A stretch of 64,000 nt of DNA from an uncultured Parabacteroides sp. (lineage in GTDB: Bacteria; Bacteroidota; Bacteroidia; Bacteroidales; Tannerellaceae), in NCBI GenBank assembly GCA_900770835.1, contig CAAGLQ010000049.1:4758-68757 (forward strand). Reading direction: 5' to 3'. Of this stretch, positions 60,671-64,000 are shown piece after piece. Under the pieces are notes generated by a model. It saw only the letters and a list, made by a program, of their open reading frames with translations. It was not told where the DNA came from and did no database searches. How positions within the stretch are numbered: position 1 is the first letter of the stretch; each line of letters begins with the position of its first letter. Position numbers and translations under genes: made by a program.

Positions 60671-62551
60671 ATGAATATCAAATTGTATTTGTTAGTGGCT
60701 TTAAGTGCGGTGTTCTCGGCTTGCGAGAACGACTTGCAACTGCTTGAAAATCAGTCGGGGGGGGGTATAAACACCCTTTCAATCAGCGTTTTAGCTGATC
60801 AATCAGGGACTAAAGGTCTAATCGAAAGCGGTTATCTGCCGGACCAGAGCAAGATCGGTGTTTCGGTCACCAATTCTACCGGTGGTGCTTATGATGGTAC
60901 TACCTATCACAATATTCCATATACAGCATCAGGTACAGGGGCTGGCCAGAGTTGGTCGGGATCTACAATTCCTTTGTCTATGAATCAAGGTACCTGTTAC
61001 GCCTATTATCCGTATAATGCTGGGGTGACTGACATAGCAGCTGTGCCGGTGTCCACGAGTGGGCAGGATGATTATATGTATGCTACATCGGTTACGGTGA
61101 ATGCGGAGGCAAAGAATGCGACGTTGAACATGAATCATGCGCTTTCAGCGGTGCGGTTTCTGCTGAAACGGGGTAGCTATGCGGGAACGGGGTTGGTGTC
61201 GGCGGTTTCGGTAACAAGTGCAGGAGTGGGTACGTCTGGACAATTGAATGCTAAGACCGGTGGTCTGACAGGAGTGTTTGGCAAGGGTTCGGCTATAGGT
61301 GTTAATACATCTATTACTTTGTCTGATGTGGAGCAGAGTGCGGATGTGATCGTGGTGCCGACCGAGACTGCGGCTGATCTGACACTATCGGTTACAGTTG
61401 ACGGGAAGGCTTATTCAACAGTGATTAGTTCGGCTACGATTGTACAATCAAAGTGCCATAAGTACACGTTGACGGTGAATCAAGGGGAATTGGCATTGTC
61501 AAGTGTGAAAGTGGGTGATTGGGGTTATGATGAGAGCGGTGCTCCGACGATAACGGCTGGAGGATATACAGTGACGTTTGCGGGGGATTATGAGGATATA
61601 AGCTTTTCTAATAGCGTTGTTGGATCTGTAGTAACGATTAGAGCATGTGGAATGACTAACGGCAGTAGACCTAAGGCTGTTACTGCTTCTTCAGGTACGC
61701 TAACCCAATCCTTAGATGGCTATATAAGGACGATCACACTAACAAATATCACATCAGATGTGACACTTATTTTTAGTGGAACTATTGTTCCTAGTTATTG
61801 GGAAGGCCTAATGGATGGAATTTATGCTATTTCAAGCAGCTATGAAGCAGTTGCGGTGACCCATGCAACAAATGATTGTATTGGAGTTGCTTTAATAGAT
61901 TCGGATACAGGACAGAAACTGATGATTGAGAAGTATGAGAATGCGAATAATACTGAAAGCACAAATGTTTATACGAAGGCTGCACAAACGAAAGGTAGTA
62001 GTGAAACTTCTACTTTTAGTTGGGGAGGTTATGGAAATACATCGGGGACTTTTGCTTCAACTCAGGTTGGTGCGGGCTCTACAAAGCTTTATGGCCACTT
62101 ATCTCTTGATGGGACTGGATTGAACACTGATCCTTCGACTTGGGCGGCGAGTGGTGGTGCCTTATCTGATTTTGCAGGCAATAGCAACAGTCAAATCATA
62201 AAAAACATCCTTGATAACGGAACTCAAACATCTTCAACGAATGCTCCAATGGCTTATTTGATGAACGCATTCAATGACGCAAGCTGTTCTGCCACAGTTA
62301 ATCAAGGATATAAGGACTGGTACATTCCTAGTTGTGGTCAATTAGGTCTGATTTGGTTGAATGTAACTGAGATAAATAATGTGTTGTCAAAAATTGGAGG
62401 AACACAGTTCACAGCGGAGAAGTATTGGAGTTCTACGGAGACTAATGCGAACGGTGCCTGGAACGTGGATCTTGGCTCTGGTTTCGTGGACAATATTTAT
62501 ACTACCAAGAGCTACGGCTTACGGTTACGGCTGGTTCGGGACCTCTATTAA
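60671..62551 (+). CDS. fimbrillin with C-terminal lectin-like domain; G9 tract
   Basis: A 626-residue lipoprotein from the ATG at 60671 (MNIKLYLLVALSAVFSAC, Cys18). Fimbrillin part: GTCYAYYPYNAG, QDDYMYATS, MNHALSAVRFLL. The C-terminal 180 residues match the DUF1566/C-type-lectin pattern (GYKDWYIPSCGQLGLIW, KYWSSTETNANGAWNVDLG, LRLRLVRDLY). It is a full-length paralog of the protein at 43668. Nine G (60757-60765) follow the lipobox region and encode GGG in frame. It has its own promoter downstream of the helicase terminator, so it is a separate unit. Confidence 0.87.
   Translation: MNIKLYLLVALSAVFSACENDLQLLENQSGGGINTLSISVLADQSGTKGLIESGYLPDQSKIGVSVTNSTGGAYDGTTYHNIPYTASGTGAGQSWSGSTIPLSMNQGTCYAYYPYNAGVTDIAAVPVSTSGQDDYMYATSVTVNAEAKNATLNMNHALSAVRFLLKRGSYAGTGLVSAVSVTSAGVGTSGQLNAKTGGLTGVFGKGSAIGVNTSITLSDVEQSADVIVVPTETAADLTLSVTVDGKAYSTVISSATIVQSKCHKYTLTVNQGELALSSVKVGDWGYDESGAPTITAGGYTVTFAGDYEDISFSNSVVGSVVTIRACGMTNGSRPKAVTASSGTLTQSLDGYIRTITLTNITSDVTLIFSGTIVPSYWEGLMDGIYAISSSYEAVAVTHATNDCIGVALIDSDTGQKLMIEKYENANNTESTNVYTKAAQTKGSSETSTFSWGGYGNTSGTFASTQVGAGSTKLYGHLSLDGTGLNTDPSTWAASGGALSDFAGNSNSQIIKNILDNGTQTSSTNAPMAYLMNAFNDASCSATVNQGYKDWYIPSCGQLGLIWLNVTEINNVLSKIGGTQFTAEKYWSSTETNANGAWNVDLGSGFVDNIYTTKSYGLRLRLVRDLY
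60757..60765 (+). repeat. poly-G tract (G9) inside a fimbrillin gene
   Basis: Nine consecutive G about 30 codons into the gene, in the same relative position as the tract at 43752-43760. Loss or gain of one G would shift the frame. The current length is the in-frame state. Confidence 0.9.
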
Positions 62552-62571
62552 CCATTATGGGCTCATTATTG

Positions 62572-62594
62572 CCAGCGACTTTTCGTTGCGCTGG
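62572..62594 (+). terminator. hairpin after the lectin-like fimbrillin
   Basis: CCAGCG (62572-62577) pairs with CGCTGG (62589-62594); an alternative CAGCGA/TCGTTG pairing with a CTTT loop overlaps it. It is 20 bases after the stop. The rest of the gap up to 62837 has a promoter element and nothing else I recognise. Confidence 0.45.
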
Positions 62595-62746
62595 TCCCGG
62601 CATTTGTTCTTTGTTTTAAGGCGTGACTCAATATATTGTTCGAAGAATAACTCGGTTAAAATACGCTTTTAGTGAAACTCTGTAAATAGTTTTCAAGAGG
62701 GCGGAAGAAAGAAGCCCTTATATAGGGTAGTTTAAAATCTTTGCCG

Positions 62747-62754
62747 TAATTTTG
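62747..62754 (+). promoter_or_regulatory. Bacteroidales -7 promoter element
   Basis: TAATTTTG, a full TAnnTTTG match 83 bases before the ATG at 62838. No convincing -33 element. Confidence 0.4.
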
Positions 62755-62837
62755 TATTGGTAGGGTAGGGGCTTTTCTCGGTGCGGCTTTTATCTGGGTT
62801 TGGTGATTGGCATCGATTCACATCGTAGATTTTGGGT

Positions 62838-63758
62838 ATGGCAAGAGATTTGAACGAGATACTGTCTGAGTTGGGTGGACGCAAATGGAAGGCAAAGTTT
62901 GGTGATAGACTGCTTCAGGCACGTGATGGTGATTGGGAGGCAGTAGCTGAGATTGCGGATTATTTGCGTCAGGATGATCTGAATAGATATCATCGGGTTT
63001 TGGCCAAAGAACTCTATCAATGGTTAGTCGATGAGGGGTATGGGTTGTATTATGCTTATCTCTGTGATATCATGCATCGTTTGGATTCCTCTTTGCCCTA
63101 TACGGAAACGGATGTCAAGTTGCTTCTTCCTTATTGCCAACAGGGTGGATCGTATGTGTTTGGCGTGCTCGTGAAGGCTATACAGTCTGATACGGAGCTA
63201 TTAGATCGCTATAAGGATCAGGTCCTTCTAGTCTTCAAACAGATGACAAACGGACATCCTGAAGACAATTGGGAATTAAGTCTTTGGTACGATGTGCTGA
63301 TCTTGGACGAACGCATGGAGTATTCGGCTGAGAAACGCAATGCTGCGTTGGCAGATATGGAGGGCTGTATCCAATACGGCAACGATCCCTATGTGGCCGT
63401 GCGGTATTTGGAGGAAACTGTGCGCCGAAATCAGAGTAATCAAGAGAGTTGGGATTTCGAGAATGCGCTATCTGTTTTGAGCTGCTCAGTCGATGATCAA
63501 GACTATTGGTTTTACAAGGGTTTGTGTGCTTTGTGTGTCGCTAATTATTCGGAGGCTTTTAATTCGTTCGGTATTGGCAAGGACAAGCGGAATCGTTTGG
63601 CGCGTGCCTATTGTTTGATTCATGGGATGGGTACACCCGTTGATCATACGGTGGCTCGGGCCATCCTTAAGGACTATCCGGACGATGCGTTTGCCTTGTA
63701 TCTGCTTGCGGTGAGCCTCTTCCGGACGGCTGATCACTCGGATCAACTCCCGCCGTAA
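62838..63758 (+). CDS. Sel1-like repeat protein, probably truncated by a stop codon
   Basis: A 306-residue soluble helical protein (MARDLNEILSELGGRKWKAK). A Sel1-type repeat is visible near its end (RLARAYCLIHGMGTPVDHTVARAIL), and it resembles the larger protein at 51205 in style. The frame ends at a TAA (63756-63758) but continues open in the same frame for 42 more codons to a TGA at 63885-63887, with similar helical composition. The stop may be a recent nonsense mutation. Confidence 0.6.
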   Translation: MARDLNEILSELGGRKWKAKFGDRLLQARDGDWEAVAEIADYLRQDDLNRYHRVLAKELYQWLVDEGYGLYYAYLCDIMHRLDSSLPYTETDVKLLLPYCQQGGSYVFGVLVKAIQSDTELLDRYKDQVLLVFKQMTNGHPEDNWELSLWYDVLILDERMEYSAEKRNAALADMEGCIQYGNDPYVAVRYLEETVRRNQSNQESWDFENALSVLSCSVDDQDYWFYKGLCALCVANYSEAFNSFGIGKDKRNRLARAYCLIHGMGTPVDHTVARAILKDYPDDAFALYLLAVSLFRTADHSDQLPP

Positions 63759-63887
63759 GTGACTGAACTACTGGAGGAATCTAAACAGTTGGGATATAAA
63801 GCTGCTGGGATCACACTGGGCCAAATGAAGCTGATCTGCTGCTTTTCTGAGCTGGATGACGAAAAGCGTGAGTCTATATTGACGTGA
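63759..63887 (+). pseudogene. in-frame continuation of the Sel1-like gene beyond its stop
   Basis: Begins GTGACTGAA directly after the TAA and reads VTELLEESKQLGYKAAGITL ... DDEKRESILT. It keeps the helix-repeat character of the upstream gene and has no own promoter or start context, so it looks like the severed C-terminus. From 63888 to the window end I see nothing recognisable. Confidence 0.4.
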
Positions 63888-64000
63888 GTTCGATATAAGC
63901 ACAAGCTTGTTAAACATGGCAATGAGTCAACCAGAACATGTTTTACAACATATAAAGGCGGGAAATGTAGGTGAAAATTTGTGATTTAAGGAAATAAGAC

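Noticed and set aside
1..64000. CRISPR array
   Set aside because: No regularly spaced direct repeats of 25-40 bases were seen. The only guide-type RNA candidate is the TnpB right end.
1..64000. Complete diversity-generating retroelement
   Set aside because: No reverse transcriptase with the YxDD motif and no template repeat next to the lectin-like genes were found. Only a role as distant targets remains possible.
1..64000. Site-specific recombinase for the invertible cassette
   Set aside because: No tyrosine recombinase or serine invertase pattern was found in any frame, so the inverting enzyme cannot be assigned here.

Overview
The window reads as accessory DNA from a Bacteroidota genome, most likely order Bacteroidales. 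The evidence is a SusC/SusD pair, a dozen fimbrillin (FimA/Mfa-type) lipoproteins, OmpA, DUF3575, DUF3868 and FimB/Mfa2-like proteins, BspA-type leucine-rich repeats with C-terminal sorting-like tails, and many promoters matching the Bacteroidales -33 TTTG / -7 TAnnTTTG pattern. No rRNA, tRNA, ribosomal or core metabolic genes were seen. A DUF1896 gene joined to a giant DNA-methylase/helicase gene, a TnpB-type element and a group II intron remnant suggest a large mobile or plasmid-like region.

Layout. 1-6770: the tail of one gene and an operon of overlapping secreted or lipoprotein genes, bracketed by two fimbrillin-like lipoproteins and containing a protein with a degenerate (p)ppGpp-hydrolase (RSH-type HD) domain. 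6848-18054: a type V fimbrial locus made of a leader region, OmpA, four tandem paralogous fimbrillins separated by hairpins, DUF3575, DUF3868, then accessory fimbrillin/anchor lipoproteins. 18490-27111: surface proteins (LRR protein, C-type-lectin-like lipoprotein, a roughly 1,290-residue adhesin, a secreted protein, and a lipoprotein with a switchable C-terminus). 28108-29019: three small reverse-strand genes. 29378-35131: SusC/SusD and a putative metallopeptidase. 35433-40516: small unknown genes and an AbiEi-like gene split by a TnpB element. 40549-48654: reverse-strand genes (coiled-coil/nuclease-like/WYL protein, Gp37/Gp68-like protein, WYL regulator) flanking two forward fimbrillins. 48802-64000: membrane, Sel1/TPR and unknown proteins, a lone S24-like protein, DUF1896, the methylase/helicase, another fimbrillin with a lectin-like tail, and a truncated Sel1 gene.

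The strongest discoveries concern variation. (1) A 37-bp perfect inverted repeat (26776-26812 / 27707-27743) flanks a segment holding the expressed 3' end of a lipoprotein gene and, inverted, a second in-frame 3' end. Inversion would exchange a 287-residue protein for a 288-residue one with a different C-terminal domain. (2) Two fimbrillins with lectin-like tails (43668 and 60671) both carry a run of nine G just after the lipobox, a typical slipped-strand on/off switch. (3) A TnpB element with a recognisable right-end RNA sits in an AbiEi-like gene; removing it restores an intact 220-codon frame. (4) Four tandem fimbrillins share near-identical signal-peptide coding sequence. Together these suggest a locus devoted to diversifying what the cell surface displays.

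All functions were inferred by reading the sequence; no database search was run.
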